From positions 1-64,000 of the forward strand of contig NZ_CABVHJ010000005.1 in the NCBI RefSeq assembly GCF_902497745.1: a stretch of DNA of 64,000 nucleotides. Direction: 5' to 3'. The notes beneath the pieces were generated by a model. It had not been told where the DNA came from. It did not search any database and saw nothing but the letters and a program-made list of their open reading frames with translations. Position numbers and translations under genes: made by a program. Shown here in pieces: positions 16,733 to 28,300 of this stretch. The stretch comes from Pseudomonas fluorescens. Its GTDB lineage: Bacteria; Pseudomonadota; Gammaproteobacteria; Pseudomonadales; Pseudomonadaceae. Position 1 is the first letter of the stretch; each line of letters opens with the position of its first letter.

Positions 16733-18178
16733 TCAGCCTTCGAGCTTGCTTTTCAGCAGTTCGTTCACTTGCTGCGGGTTGGCTTTGCCTTTCGACGCTT
16801 TCATCGCCTGACCGACAAAGAAACCGAACATCTTGCCGCGTTTGGCTTCATCCGCCGCACGGTATTGTTCAACCTGCTCGGCATTGGCCGCGAGCATTTC
16901 GTCGAGGACTGCCGAGATCGCGCCGCTGTCGGTCACTTGCTTCAGGCCGCGTTTTTCGATGATCTCGTCCGCGCTGCCTTCGCCGTTGGCCATCGCTTCA
17001 AACACCACTTTGGCGATCTTGCCGGAGATGGTGTTGTCCTTGATGCGCTGCAGCATGCCGCCCAACAGTTCCGCCGACACCGGCGACTCGTCGATGTCCA
17101 GGCCTTGCTTGTTGAGCAGGCTGCCCAACTCGACCATTACCCAGTTCGCCGCCAGTTTGGCGTCGCCGCCGATGGCTGCAACTTTCTCGAAGTAGTCCGC
17201 TTGCTCACGGCTGGTGGCCAACACGTTGGCGTCATACGCCGACAGACCGAACTGGCTCTGGAAGCGCTCGCGTTTCTGCGGTGGCAGTTCCGGCAGGGTG
17301 GCGCGCACCTCGCCGAGGAACGACTCCTCGATAACCACTGGCAGCAGATCCGGATCGGGGAAGTAACGGTAGTCGTTGGCTTCTTCTTTCGAACGCATCG
17401 GACGGGTTTCGTCCTTGTTCGGATCGTACAGACGAGTCTGCTGAATCACTTTGCCGCCGTCTTCGATCAGCTCGATCTGACGCTGGATCTCGGAGTTGAT
17501 CGCCTTCTCGATGAAGCGGAACGAGTTGACGTTCTTGATCTCGCAGCGCGTACCGAACTCAACCTGGCCTTTCGGACGGATCGACACGTTGCAGTCGCAA
17601 CGCAGCGAACCTTCGGCCATGTTGCCGTCGCAGATGCCCAGATAACGCACCAGCGCGTGGATCGCCTTGACGTAAGCCACGGCTTCCTTGGCGCTGCGCA
17701 TGTCCGGCTCGGAAACGATTTCCAGCAACGGCGTGCCGGCACGGTTCAGGTCGATGCCGGTGGCTCCGTTGAATTCTTCGTGCAGGCTCTTGCCGGCGTC
17801 TTCTTCCAGGTGCGCGCGAGTAATGCCGACACGTTTGACAGTGCCGTCTTCCAGCGCGATGTCCAGATGGCCTTTGCCAACGATCGGCAATTCCATCTGG
17901 CTGATCTGATAGCCCTTCGGCAGATCCGGGTAGAAATAGTTTTTACGCGCGAACACGTTGTGCTGACCGATCTCGGCGTCAATCGCCAGACCGAACATCA
18001 CCGCCATGCGCACCGCTTCCTGGTTCAGCACCGGCAACACGCCAGGCATGCCCAGATCGATCAGGCTGGCCTGGGTGTTCGGCTCGGAACCGAATGTGGT
18101 GGAACTACCGGAAAAGATTTTCGACCGGGTAGTGAGCTGAGTGTGAATCTCCAGCCCGATCACGACTTCCCATTGCAT
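16733..18178 (-). CDS. gatB: Aspartyl/glutamyl-tRNA(Asn/Gln) amidotransferase subunit B
   Basis: 481 residues, the usual length. The N-terminus [24 protein letters not shown], the [12 protein letters not shown]-like region and [14 protein letters not shown] are hallmark GatB segments. The C-terminal GatB/YqeY tail ([16 protein letters not shown]) holds tRNA. GatB binds the misacylated tRNA and activates the Glu/Asp carboxylate with ATP, using ammonia from GatA. It is last in gatC-gatA-gatB and is separated from gatA by a 130-bp palindromic repeat. Confidence 0.95.
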   Translation of the reverse strand: MQWEVVIGLEIHTQLTTRSKIFSGSSTTFGSEPNTQASLIDLGMPGVLPVLNQEAVRMAVMFGLAIDAEIGQHNVFARKNYFYPDLPKGYQISQMELPIVGKGHLDIALEDGTVKRVGITRAHLEEDAGKSLHEEFNGATGIDLNRAGTPLLEIVSEPDMRSAKEAVAYVKAIHALVRYLGICDGNMAEGSLRCDCNVSIRPKGQVEFGTRCEIKNVNSFRFIEKAINSEIQRQIELIEDGGKVIQQTRLYDPNKDETRPMRSKEEANDYRYFPDPDLLPVVIEESFLGEVRATLPELPPQKRERFQSQFGLSAYDANVLATSREQADYFEKVAAIGGDAKLAANWVMVELGSLLNKQGLDIDESPVSAELLGGMLQRIKDNTISGKIAKVVFEAMANGEGSADEIIEKRGLKQVTDSGAISAVLDEMLAANAEQVEQYRAADEAKRGKMFGFFVGQAMKASKGKANPQQVNELLKSKLEG

Positions 18179-18199
18179 GTGTGTCTCCTAGCCTTTTGC

Positions 18200-18335
18200 T
18201 GGGGATTTTGAAACGTCGCGAGCGAAGGTAAGGCAAGGCGAAAACTGGCGAGTAAGCGGAGTTGACTTTAGTCAATGAGCATTACGAGCCAGTTTTCAAC
18301 GCAGCATTACCGAGCGCAGCAGTTTCAAAACCCCT
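18200..18335. repeat. Long palindromic element between gatA and gatB
   Basis: About 130 bp. Both ends are inverted copies of GGGG-TTTTGAAAC; internally GCGAAAACTGGCGAGTAA is inverted as CTCG-type ...GAGCCAGTTTTCAACGC; the centre holds TTGACTTTAGTCAA. I recognise this sequence as common between genes in fluorescent pseudomonads. Its right end extends into gatA: the gatA stop codon (18325-18327) and last codons lie in the terminal repeat. Confidence 0.75.
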
Positions 18336-19776
18336 GCGGGGTGCGGGTGTGCCAGTCAGTGTGTAACTGATACTGGTGGGCAACGTTCAACAGGCGACCT
18401 TCCTGGAAATACGGCGCGAGCAGCTGCACGCCAACCGGCAGACCGTCGACAAAACCGGCCGGCATCGACAGGCCCGGCAGGCCCGCGAGGTTGGCGGTGA
18501 TGGTGTAGACGTCTTCCAGATAGGCAGCGACCGGGTCGCTGTTCTTGGCGCCAAGCTTCCAGGCCGGGTTCGGCGTGGTTGGGCCGAGGATGATGTCGAC
18601 TTCATTAAAAGCCGCCATGAAGTCGTTTTTCACCAGACGACGGATCTTCTGTGCTTTCAGGTAATAGGCATCGTAGTAACCGGCGGACAGCGCGTAGGCA
18701 CCGACCATGATCCGGCGCTGCACTTCCGGGCCGAAGCCTTCGCCACGGGAGCGCTTGTACAGGTCGATTAGGTCTTTCGGTTGCTCGCAGCGATGGCCGA
18801 AGCGCACGCCGTCGAAACGCGACAGGTTCGACGAAGCTTCTGCCGGGGCGATCACGTAGTACGCCGGAATCGCGTGCTGCATGTTTGGCAGGCTGATTTC
18901 CTTGATCACCGCACCGAGCTTCTGCAGCTCTTTGATGCTGTTCTGGATCAGCTCGGCGATGCGCGGGTCGAGACCGGCGCTGAAGTATTCCTTCGGCACG
19001 CCAATGCGCAGGCCTTGCAGCGAATCGCCCAGGCTTGCGGAGTAATCCGGCACTGGCTCATCGATGCTGGTCGAATCGTTCTGATCGAAGCCAGCCATAC
19101 CTTGCAACAAAATTGCGCAGTCTTCGGCCGTGCGCGCCAACGGGCCGCCCTGATCGAGGCTCGAGGCGTAAGCGATCATGCCCCAACGCGAAACGCGACC
19201 GTAGGTCGGTTTCAGGCCGGTGAGGTTGGTGAACGCCGCCGGCTGACGGATCGAACCGCCGGTGTCGGTGGCCGTCGCCGCAGGCAACAGACGAGCGGCA
19301 ACTGCCGCCGCCGAACCACCGGAGGAACCGCCCGGTACGTGTTCCAGGTTCCACGGGTTTTTCACCGCGCCGTACCAGCTCGACTCGTTGGCCGAACCCA
19401 TGGCGAATTCGTCCATGTTGGTCTTGCCCAGGGTCACGGCGCCGGCAGCGGCCAGTTTCGCGACCACGGTGGCGTCGTATGGGGCCTTGAAGTTGTCGAG
19501 CATCTTCGAGCCGCAGCTGGTGCGTATGCCCTGGGTGCAGAACAGGTCTTTGTGAGCGATCGGCGCACCGAGCAGGGCGCCGCTCTCACCGTTGGCGCGG
19601 CGGGCGTCGGCGGCTTTCGCCTGCTCAAGGGCCAGCTCTTCGGTGAGGCTGATGAAACTGTTGAGCTGTGGATCGAGCTGGGTAATACGCGCCAGCAGGA
19701 CTTTGGTCAGCTCTTCGGAGGAAAACTTTTTATCGGCGAGACCGCGGGCGATCTCGGCCAGAGTCATTTGATGCAT
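18325..19776 (-). CDS. gatA: Aspartyl/glutamyl-tRNA(Asn/Gln) amidotransferase subunit A
   Basis: 483 residues of the amidase-signature family. The Ser-cisSer-Lys triad is visible: Lys76 in APIAHKDLF, Ser151 in [14 protein letters not shown] and Ser175 in [10 protein letters not shown]. It hydrolyses glutamine and channels ammonia to GatB for making Gln-tRNA or Asn-tRNA. ATG 19776 lies 16 nt after the gatC stop. Its last residues (TPQGF) and stop codon are encoded within the end of a dispersed palindromic element, so its C-terminus may have been reshaped by that insertion. Confidence 0.95.
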   Translation of the reverse strand: MHQMTLAEIARGLADKKFSSEELTKVLLARITQLDPQLNSFISLTEELALEQAKAADARRANGESGALLGAPIAHKDLFCTQGIRTSCGSKMLDNFKAPYDATVVAKLAAAGAVTLGKTNMDEFAMGSANESSWYGAVKNPWNLEHVPGGSSGGSAAAVAARLLPAATATDTGGSIRQPAAFTNLTGLKPTYGRVSRWGMIAYASSLDQGGPLARTAEDCAILLQGMAGFDQNDSTSIDEPVPDYSASLGDSLQGLRIGVPKEYFSAGLDPRIAELIQNSIKELQKLGAVIKEISLPNMQHAIPAYYVIAPAEASSNLSRFDGVRFGHRCEQPKDLIDLYKRSRGEGFGPEVQRRIMVGAYALSAGYYDAYYLKAQKIRRLVKNDFMAAFNEVDIILGPTTPNPAWKLGAKNSDPVAAYLEDVYTITANLAGLPGLSMPAGFVDGLPVGVQLLAPYFQEGRLLNVAHQYQLHTDWHTRTPQGF

Positions 19777-19792
19777 TGCAGGCTCATTCCCT

Positions 19793-20080
19793 TTAGTCGA
19801 TGACTTTCGGAACCAGATACAGGCCGTTTTCGACCGCTGGTGCGATGGACTGGTAGGCCTCGCGGTGATTGGTCTCGGTCACAACGTCGGCGCGCAGGCG
19901 CTGACTGGCTTCCAGCGGGTGGGCCAGAGGCTCGATTCCGTCGGTGTTAACAGCCTGCATTTCGTCGACCAGACCGAGAATGCTGTTGAGGGCGGAAGTA
20001 ATGTGTGGAAGATCGGCATCATTGAGGCCAAGGCAGGCCAGATGAGCGATTTTTTCCACGTCGGAGCGTTCTAGCGCCAT
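19793..20080 (-). CDS. gatC: Aspartyl/glutamyl-tRNA(Asn/Gln) amidotransferase subunit C
   Basis: 95 residues, standard GatC length. [19 protein letters not shown] at the start, [25 protein letters not shown] in the middle and the C-terminal YLVPKVID match the family. GatC wraps around GatA and stabilises the GatA-GatB complex. It is the first gene of the gat unit, divergent from mreB across about 210 bp that must hold both promoters. Confidence 0.95.
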   Translation of the reverse strand: MALERSDVEKIAHLACLGLNDADLPHITSALNSILGLVDEMQAVNTDGIEPLAHPLEASQRLRADVVTETNHREAYQSIAPAVENGLYLVPKVID

Positions 20081-20279
20081 CGGGATTCTCCAGTGGAAAA
20101 CAGAACGGACGGCGTCCGTGTGTTAGATTGTCGGAACACTACCGCACTTCTACGGTCATAAGGCCGCGATTGTGGGGCTTGGTGCACAGAAAAGCGGCCA
20201 ATTTAACATATTGGCGCCTTGCCCAAAATCCCTGTCGTTGTTAGAGTTTGCCGCACTTTTTTACCCACGCGTTGCCTAG

Positions 20280-21329
<1,050 letters not shown>

Positions 21330-21353
21330 GTCGCCGGGTGCAATACGTGGGTG

Positions 21354-21393
21354 AACGCGCAGGCAGCACTTTGCAGTGCTGCCTGTTGGCGTT
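21354..21393 (+). terminator. Long hairpin between mreB and mreC (candidate attenuator)
   Basis: A 9-bp perfect stem GGCAGCACT/AGTGCTGCC (21362-21370 with 21375-21383) is extended by an outer stem AACGC/GCGTT (21354-21358 with 21389-21393). Only a weak T-rich tail follows, so partial termination or an RNA-processing signal is more likely than full termination. Confidence 0.5.
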
Positions 21394-21470
21394 TATCTTC
21401 TGTCAGTCTTCATCCAGGCCGGTTTGATGCCGTATGAATAAACAGAACATTTGCCTGGGAGGAGCGGCTT

Positions 21471-22604
21471 ATTAAACCGCTTTTCGCCAAAGGCCCTTCG
21501 TTGGGTGTGCGCCTGTTGGTGCTGGCCGTGCTGTCGGTCGCGCTGATGGTGGTCGATGCCCGCTTCGACTTGCTCAAGCCCGCGCGCAAACAAGCGTCGC
21601 TGGTGTTGATGGACGCCTACTGGATTACCGATCTGCCGGGACGCCTGTGGGAAGGGATTGCCAGTCAGTTTGGCAGTCGCACCGAACTGGTCGCCGAAAA
21701 CGAAAAACTCAAGACCGAAAACCTGCTGTATCAGGGTCGCATGCAAAAGCTTGCCGCCCTTACCGAGCAGAACGTTCGGCTGCGCGAGTTGCTCAATTCC
21801 TCTGCGCTGGTCAATGAAAAGGTCGAAGTGGCCGAGCTGATCGGCATGGACCCCAATCCCTTCACCCATCGCATCATCATCAATAAAGGTGAGCGCGATG
21901 GCGTGGTGCTGGGTCAGCCGGTGCTCGATGCGCGCGGTCTGATGGGCCAGGTAGTCGAGTTGATGCCTTACACTTCCCGTGTATTGCTGTTGACCGATAC
22001 CACCCACAGCATTCCAGTTCAGGTTAACCGTAACGGTCTGCGGGCGATCGCCAGCGGCACCGGCAACCCGGAGCGCCTGGAATTGCGCCACGTCGCCGAC
22101 ACGGCCGATATCAAGGAAGGCGATCTGCTGGTCAGTTCCGGCCTCGGCCAGCGCTTCCCGGCCGGTTATCCGGTCGCCACGGTGAAGGAAGTCATCCACG
22201 ATTCCGGCCAGCCGTTCGCGATCGTCCGCGCCGTGCCGACTGCCGCACTCAATCGCAGTCGCTACCTGTTGCTGGTGTTCAGTGACAGTCGCACCGCCGA
22301 AGAGCGCGCCAACGATGCCGCGCAAGCCCAGGAGAATCTTGATGCCTTTGGCGGGGGCCCGATTATTCCGGCCACTGTACCGAAGACCGTGACCTCACCT
22401 GCTGCGGCGCCAGCCAACGCCACGCCTGCAGCACCTGCGGCCAATGCGGCTCCCACCCAGCCCGCTGCAAGCAAACCGCCAGCGGCTGCCAGACCCCCGG
22501 CAGCGACTCCGGCGGCAAGCAAACCTCCAGCTGCCCAGCCCGCTGCACGACCTGCGGCCAAACCGCCTGTCAGCGCACCGGCGACAACCGGGAGACAAGA
22601 ATAA
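21471..22604 (+). CDS. mreC: Rod-shape-determining protein MreC, probable ATT start
   Basis: 377 residues if started at ATT 21471. No ATG exists in frame before the conserved region. GGAGG (21459-21463) lies 7 nt before the ATT, which gives IKPLFAKGPSLGVRLLVLAVLS; the alternative TTG 21501 would cut the cytoplasmic N-terminus. One membrane helix, a coiled coil (ELVAENEKLKTENLLYQGRMQKLAALTEQNVRLRELL) and the beta-rich periplasmic core (VIINKGERDGVVLGQPVLDARGLMGQV) follow. The C-terminal 90 residues are a low-complexity Ala/Pro tail (APAAKPPAAARPPAATPAASK). MreC links MreB to PBP2/RodA. The stop overlaps the mreD start (TAATG). Confidence 0.92.
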   Translation: MKPLFAKGPSLGVRLLVLAVLSVALMVVDARFDLLKPARKQASLVLMDAYWITDLPGRLWEGIASQFGSRTELVAENEKLKTENLLYQGRMQKLAALTEQNVRLRELLNSSALVNEKVEVAELIGMDPNPFTHRIIINKGERDGVVLGQPVLDARGLMGQVVELMPYTSRVLLLTDTTHSIPVQVNRNGLRAIASGTGNPERLELRHVADTADIKEGDLLVSSGLGQRFPAGYPVATVKEVIHDSGQPFAIVRAVPTAALNRSRYLLLVFSDSRTAEERANDAAQAQENLDAFGGGPIIPATVPKTVTSPAAAPANATPAAPAANAAPTQPAASKPPAAARPPAATPAASKPPAAQPAARPAAKPPVSAPATTGRQE

Positions 22605-23095
22605 TGGTCGGGGCTACCGCATCGCGAAACGGCTGGATTGTCTGGCTGACGTTTCTCGTTGGCCTGCTGCTCAGCGTGTCACCGTTGCCGATTTTCATGG
22701 AGATCCTGCGCCCGTTATGGCTGGCCTTGCTCCTGACATTCTGGGCGTTGTATATGCCGCACACGGTCGGCATGGTCACGGCGTTCTGTCTGGGCCTGGC
22801 CGAAGACGTGCTGCAAGGCGACTTGTTCGGGCAGAACGCGCTGATCCTGACTTTGATCACCTTTCTGGTGCTGTCGTTGCAACAACGCCTGCGAATGTTC
22901 CCGATGTGGCAGCAATGCCTGGTGATTCTAGTGATCTTCGGTCTCGCGCAACTGGTGCAATTGTGGCTCAGCGCCTTGACCGGCAACCGTCAGCCAACGC
23001 TGGCACTGGTGTTGCCGGCGCTGGTCAGTGCCTTGCTCTGGCCTTGGGTCAGCTTTGCCCTACGCGGACTACGCCGACGCTACAGAATCAATTGA
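22604..23095 (+). CDS. mreD: Rod-shape-determining protein MreD
   Basis: 163 residues with five or six membrane segments ([101 protein letters not shown]). [16 protein letters not shown] is the conserved MreD loop. It is an inner-membrane partner of MreC in the elongasome. Its start codon shares a base with the mreC stop, indicating translational coupling. Confidence 0.95.
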   Translation: MVGATASRNGWIVWLTFLVGLLLSVSPLPIFMEILRPLWLALLLTFWALYMPHTVGMVTAFCLGLAEDVLQGDLFGQNALILTLITFLVLSLQQRLRMFPMWQQCLVILVIFGLAQLVQLWLSALTGNRQPTLALVLPALVSALLWPWVSFALRGLRRRYRIN

Positions 23096-23132
23096 GCCGG
23101 TGAAGCAGGGCACTGAACAGGGAGATGTTTTG

Positions 23133-23729
23133 ATGAAGCCGCTTTACCTCGCCTCCGGATCGCCGCGTCGCCGTGAATTGCTCACGCAGATCGGCGTTCC
23201 GTTTTCCGCCATCAGTGCGGATATCGACGAAACCCCATTACCCGAAGAATCGCCGTCGGCCTATGTCGAGCGTCTGGCACGCGGCAAGGCCGCGGCCGGG
23301 CGCCGTACCGTCGTGTCTGCTCAGCCATTCTGCGTGCTGGGTGCCGACACCGCCGTGGTGCTGGACGGCAAAATTCTTGGCAAACCGGTGGACGAAGCCG
23401 ATGCATGCGCCATGCTGATGATGTTATCCGGCAAGGAGCATGAAGTGCTGACCGCCATCGCTGTGCTGGAAGGCGAGCGCTGCGAGTCGCGGGTGGTGCG
23501 TAGCCAGGTGCGCTTCCGCCCGATCAGCAGTGAAGAAGCTGCTGCCTATTGGGCCAGTGGCGAGCCGCGGGACAAGGCCGGCGGTTATGGCATTCAGGGG
23601 CTCGGCGCGGTGTTTGTCGCGGGGCTCAATGGCAGTTATTCGGCGGTGGTCGGGCTGCCAGTTTGCGAAACCGCAGAACTGTTGGGCCATTTCGGCATAC
23701 CCTGTTGGCAAAACCTGAACGCGCAATAA
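23133..23729 (+). CDS. Maf-like nucleoside triphosphate pyrophosphatase (YhdE type)
   Basis: 198 residues; ATG 23133 lies after [26 protein letters not shown], the [16 protein letters not shown] segment and [21 protein letters not shown] are the Maf active-site motifs. YhdE-type Maf proteins hydrolyse dTTP, UTP and modified pyrimidine triphosphates and are tied to arrest of division. It lies between mreD and rng, the classical mre-maf-rng order, and is probably co-transcribed with both. Confidence 0.93.
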   Translation: MKPLYLASGSPRRRELLTQIGVPFSAISADIDETPLPEESPSAYVERLARGKAAAGRRTVVSAQPFCVLGADTAVVLDGKILGKPVDEADACAMLMMLSGKEHEVLTAIAVLEGERCESRVVRSQVRFRPISSEEAAAYWASGEPRDKAGGYGIQGLGAVFVAGLNGSYSAVVGLPVCETAELLGHFGIPCWQNLNAQ

Positions 23730-23787
23730 GCGTCGTACGAATCCAGATGCGGCCATTATCGTGAACATGCCTGAACGAGATCCTGCC

Positions 23788-25245
23788 ATGAGTGAAGAGA
23801 TTCTGATCAACATCACGCCGATGGAGTCGCGCGTGGCGGTGGTCGAAAACGGTGTGCTGCAAGAAGTCCATGTTGAGCGCACGCAAAAGCGCGGGATCGT
23901 CGGCAACATCTATAAGGGCAAGATTGTCCGCGTGCTGCCGGGTATGCAGGCGGCCTTCGTCGACATCGGCCTGGATCGCGCGGCATTCATTCACGCCGCC
24001 GAAATCTCCCTGCGCGAAGGCCCGGCGGTGGAAAGCATCAGTGCGCTGGTGCACGAAGGCCAAAGCCTGGTGGTGCAAGTCACCAAGGATCCGATCGGTT
24101 CCAAAGGCGCGCGGTTGACCACGCAGCTGTCGATTCCGTCGCGCTATCTGGTGTACATGCCGCGCACCGCCCACGTCGGCATCTCTTTGAAAATCGAAGA
24201 CGAAGCCGAACGCGAGCGCCTCAAGCAGGTGGTCAGCGATTGCGTGGCCAAGGAAGGGATCAAGGAGGCGGGCGGTTTCATTCTGCGCACTGCCGCCGAA
24301 GGCGCTGGCGCCGATGAAATCCTCATGGACATCCGTTATCTGCGTCGCTTGTGGGACCAGATCAACGAACAGATCAAGACCATTTCCGCGCCGAGCGTGA
24401 TCTACGAAGACCTTGGTCTGGCGCTGCGCACGCTGCGTGATCTGGTCAACCCGAAGATCGAGAAGATTCGCATCGATTCCCGGGAAACGTTCCAGAAAAC
24501 CACGCAGTTCGTCGCCGAACTGATGCCGGAAATCGCTGATCGTCTGGAACACTACCCGGGCGAGCGGCCGATTTTCGACCTGTACGGCGTCGAAGACGAA
24601 ATCCAGAAAGCCCTCGAACGCAAGGTGCCGCTGAAATCCGGTGGCTATCTGGTGGTGGATCCGGCGGAAGCCATGACCACCATCGATGTGAATACCGGGG
24701 CTTTCGTCGGCCATCGCAACCTCGAAGAAACCATCTTCAAGACCAATCTCGAAGCGGCTACCGCAATTGCCCGGCAAATGCGCCTGCGCAACCTGGGCGG
24801 GATCATCATCATCGACTTCATCGACATGGAAGATGAAGAGCACCAGCGCCAGGTGCTGCGCACTCTGGAAAAACAGCTGGAGCGCGATCACGCCAAGACA
24901 AACATCATCGGCATCACCGAGTTGGGCCTGGTGCAGATGACCCGCAAGCGCACACGCGAAAGTCTCGAACAAGTGCTGTGCGAACCGTGCAGCAGTTGCC
25001 AGGGGCGCGGCAAACTGAAAACTGCGGAAACCATCTGTTACGAGATCTTCCGCGAGATTCTCCGTGAAGCGCGGGCCTATCAGGCCGAGGGTTACCGGGT
25101 GCTGGCGAACCAGAAAGTGGTCGACCGTTTGCTCGACGAAGAATCCGGTAACGTTGCCGAACTTGAAGGCTTCATCGGCCGCACCATACGCTTCCAGGTG
25201 GAAACCATGTATTCCCAGGAACAATATGACGTGGTGTTGCTCTGA
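23788..25245 (+). CDS. rng: Ribonuclease G
   Basis: 485 residues; ATG 23788 is preferred over the GTG at 23761. The N-terminal part MSEEILINITPMESRVAVVENG leads into an S1 domain (residues 35-125, GNIYKGKIVRVLPGMQAAFVDIGLDRAAF). The catalytic aspartates are in TIDVNTGAFVG and IIIIDFIDM. The Zn-link cysteines are in CEPCSSCQGRGKLKTAET. RNase G is the RNase E paralogue that matures 16S rRNA 5' ends and trims some mRNAs; there is no degradosome-scaffold tail. Confidence 0.95.
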   Translation: MSEEILINITPMESRVAVVENGVLQEVHVERTQKRGIVGNIYKGKIVRVLPGMQAAFVDIGLDRAAFIHAAEISLREGPAVESISALVHEGQSLVVQVTKDPIGSKGARLTTQLSIPSRYLVYMPRTAHVGISLKIEDEAERERLKQVVSDCVAKEGIKEAGGFILRTAAEGAGADEILMDIRYLRRLWDQINEQIKTISAPSVIYEDLGLALRTLRDLVNPKIEKIRIDSRETFQKTTQFVAELMPEIADRLEHYPGERPIFDLYGVEDEIQKALERKVPLKSGGYLVVDPAEAMTTIDVNTGAFVGHRNLEETIFKTNLEAATAIARQMRLRNLGGIIIIDFIDMEDEEHQRQVLRTLEKQLERDHAKTNIIGITELGLVQMTRKRTRESLEQVLCEPCSSCQGRGKLKTAETICYEIFREILREARAYQAEGYRVLANQKVVDRLLDEESGNVAELEGFIGRTIRFQVETMYSQEQYDVVLL

Positions 25246-25320
25246 TCCCCTGCGTCACTTTTATTCCACCGCGGCTGGCCTCAGCTTTTCGCAGTATTTT
25301 TGCCATGGGAGCCAACTGAC

Positions 25321-28300
25321 ATGGAGCGTCTGACACGCATTTTGGCCGCAATCACCCGCTGGGGGCTGGGCCTGTGCGCGTTGGTTTTGGTATTGATGGC
25401 GTTGTACGTCAGTCTCGGCCGCGAACTGACGCCGTTGGTGGCCGAATATCGCGCCGACATCGAAGACAAGGCCAGTGCCGCCCTCGGCATGCCGTTGCAG
25501 ATCGGCGAGCTGGAAGGCAACTGGAGCGGTTTCGCGCCGATTCTGCTGGCCCATGATGTGATGGTCGGCGACGGCGCCAATGCCTTGCGTCTGGATCGGG
25601 TGCGCGCCGTACCGGATTTGTGGGCCAGCCTGTTGGCTCGCGAAGTGCGTGTTGCCCACCTCGAACTCAACGGTCTGAAAATCAGCCTTAAAGAGTCAGA
25701 AGACGGCAGTTGGGCGCTGGAAGGTTTGCCAGTGCAGAACGATCAGCCGCTGGATCCGCAGCAATTGTTCAAACGCTCGCAGATGATTCAGCAGCTGTCG
25801 GTGCTCGACAGTCAGGTGACTTTGCAGCCGCAGGATCACGCGCCGCTGACGCTCACCTATGTCGGCCTCAATCTGAAAACCGGCGCTAGCCGTCAGCGGC
25901 TCGATGCCCGTTTGACCTTGCCGGATGGTCAGCCCGTCGCACTGAGCCTGCGCACGCGGATTCGCCCCGAGCAATTGAAGGACAGTGTGGTAGACGGTTA
26001 CGCCAGCCTGCCGCAAAGCGACTGGTCGAAGTGGCTGCCGGAGCGTCTTACCCAACAATGGAATTTTTCCGAGATCAAGGCCGGCGGTGAACTCTGGGTC
26101 AACTGGGCCAAGGGCACACTGCAAAGTGCGGCATTTCGTTTGAATGCGCCGCAACTGACCGGCGCCTATGCCGATCGCAAGCCGATCCAGATCAATAATC
26201 TGGCGCTTAACGCCTACTACGAGAACGGTGCCGAGGGTGCCACCCTCAGCCTCGACTCACTGGCGATGAATTTCGGCGAGAACCGTTGGGAGTCGCATGT
26301 ACAGCTCAAGCAGACGCGCGCGACCGACAAAGTGGACGAGCTCTGGCACTTGCAGGCGGATCGTCTCGATCTGACCCCGATCACTCCACTGCTGAATGCG
26401 TTGGGGCCGTTGCCGCAAGGTTTCGCCACGGCCGTTGATCATTTGAAAGTCACCGGTGGTCTGCGCAACGTGCTGCTGGATTTTCGCCCCAACGCCACCG
26501 ATGGCAATAAATTCAGTTTCGCGACCAATCTGGACAATGTCGGTTTCGACGCCTATCACGGCGCTCCGGCAGCACGAAACGTCAGCGGCAGCCTCAGTGG
26601 CAACCTCGACGGTGGCGAGTTGCGCATGGACAGCAAGGATTTTGTCCTGCACCTCGACCCGATCTTCGCCAAGCCATGGCAGTACATTCAGGCCAACGCC
26701 CGGCTGACCTGGAAACTCGACAAAGACGGCTTCACCCTGATCGCGCCGTACCTGAAGGTGCTCGGCGAGGAGGGCAAGATTGCCGGTGATTTCCTGATTC
26801 GTCTGCATTTCGACCATAGCCAGGAAGACTACATGGACCTGCGGGTCGGTCTGGTCGAGGGCGACGGTCGCTACACTGCCAAATACCTGCCCGAAGTCCT
26901 GAGTCCGGCGCTCGACGAGTGGCTGCGTACGGCCATCCTCAAAGGCGCAGTCGATCAGGGCTTCTTCCAGTATCAAGGCTCGCTGAACAAGAACGCCGGG
27001 GAGGCCGACCGCAGCATCAGCCTGTTCTTCAAGGTGCACGATGCCGAACTCGCGTTCCAGCCGGGCTGGCCGCACGTGAGCAAGGTCAGTGGTGACGTGT
27101 TCATCGAAGACAGTGGCGTACGGATCTGGGCCAATAAAGGTCAGTTGCTCGACACCCAGGTCAGCGATGTATTCGTCAACATTCCCCACGTACCGGCCGG
27201 GCAACACACGCACATGTATCTCGATGGCGCGTTTGCCGGTGGCCTCGGTGATGGCCTGAAAATCCTTCAGGACGCGCCGATCGGCACCGGTGAGACCTTT
27301 GCCGGTTGGGAAGGCGCGGGCGATCTGCAAGGCAAGCTCAAGCTCGATATCCCGCTGGACAAGGGCGGCGACCAGCCGAAAATCCTCGTCGACTTCAAAA
27401 CCGCCAATGCGCGGCTGAAACTTGCCGAGCCGAAGCTTGAGTTGACCCAACTCAAGGGCGATTTCCGCTTTGACAGCGCCAAAGGACTCAGCGGGCAGAA
27501 CATCGCCGCGCGCGCCTTCGACAAACCGGTCACTGCGCAGATTTTTGCTGACGGTAGTCCCGGCAAGCTCAAGACCCGGGTTGCGGCGTCCGGGCAGGTC
27601 GAGGTGAAGAAACTCACCGACTGGTTGGGCGTGACGCAGCCATTGCCGGTGTCCGGAACGATTCCGTATCAGCTGCAGTTGAATCTGGACGGCGCTGACA
27701 GTCAATTGATGGTCAGCTCAAGTATGAAAGGCGTGGCGGTGGATCTGCCGGCGCCGTTTGGCATGGCGGCGGATGTCGGTCGCGACACGGTGTTCCGCAT
27801 GACCTTGCAGGGGCAGGAGCGGCGTTATTGGGTCAATTACGACCAATTGGCCAACTTCACCTTTGCGGCACCGCCTACCAATTTTGCCGAGGGCCGTGGC
27901 GAGTTGTTCCTCGGTGCCGGCGAAGCGGTGCTGCCGGGCGCCAAAGGCTTGCGGATTCGCGGAGTGCTTTCGGAGCTGGATGTCGCGCCGTGGCAGGATC
28001 TGGTCAACAAATACGCCGGGCAGGATCCGGGCGGCAGTGCCAAGCAATTGCTCAGCAGTGCTGATTTCAAGGTCGGCAAACTCACGGCTTTCGGGACGAC
28101 ACTGGATCAGGCGTCGGTGCAGGTCAATCGCAAGCCAGGCACCTGGAATCTGTCCCTCGATAGCCAGCAGGCCAAAGGCTCGGCGAGCCTGCCGGACGCC
28201 AAGGGCGTGCCGATTGCGGTCAATTTGCAGTACGTGAAACTGCCAGCGCCGGACCCGACAGTTCAGGCTGACGAGAACTCGCCGGATCCGTTGGTATCGG

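Noticed and set aside
16712-18211. 499-codon plus-strand frame opposite gatB
   Set aside because: Shadow frame. The GatB reading has all family motifs, and this one has none.
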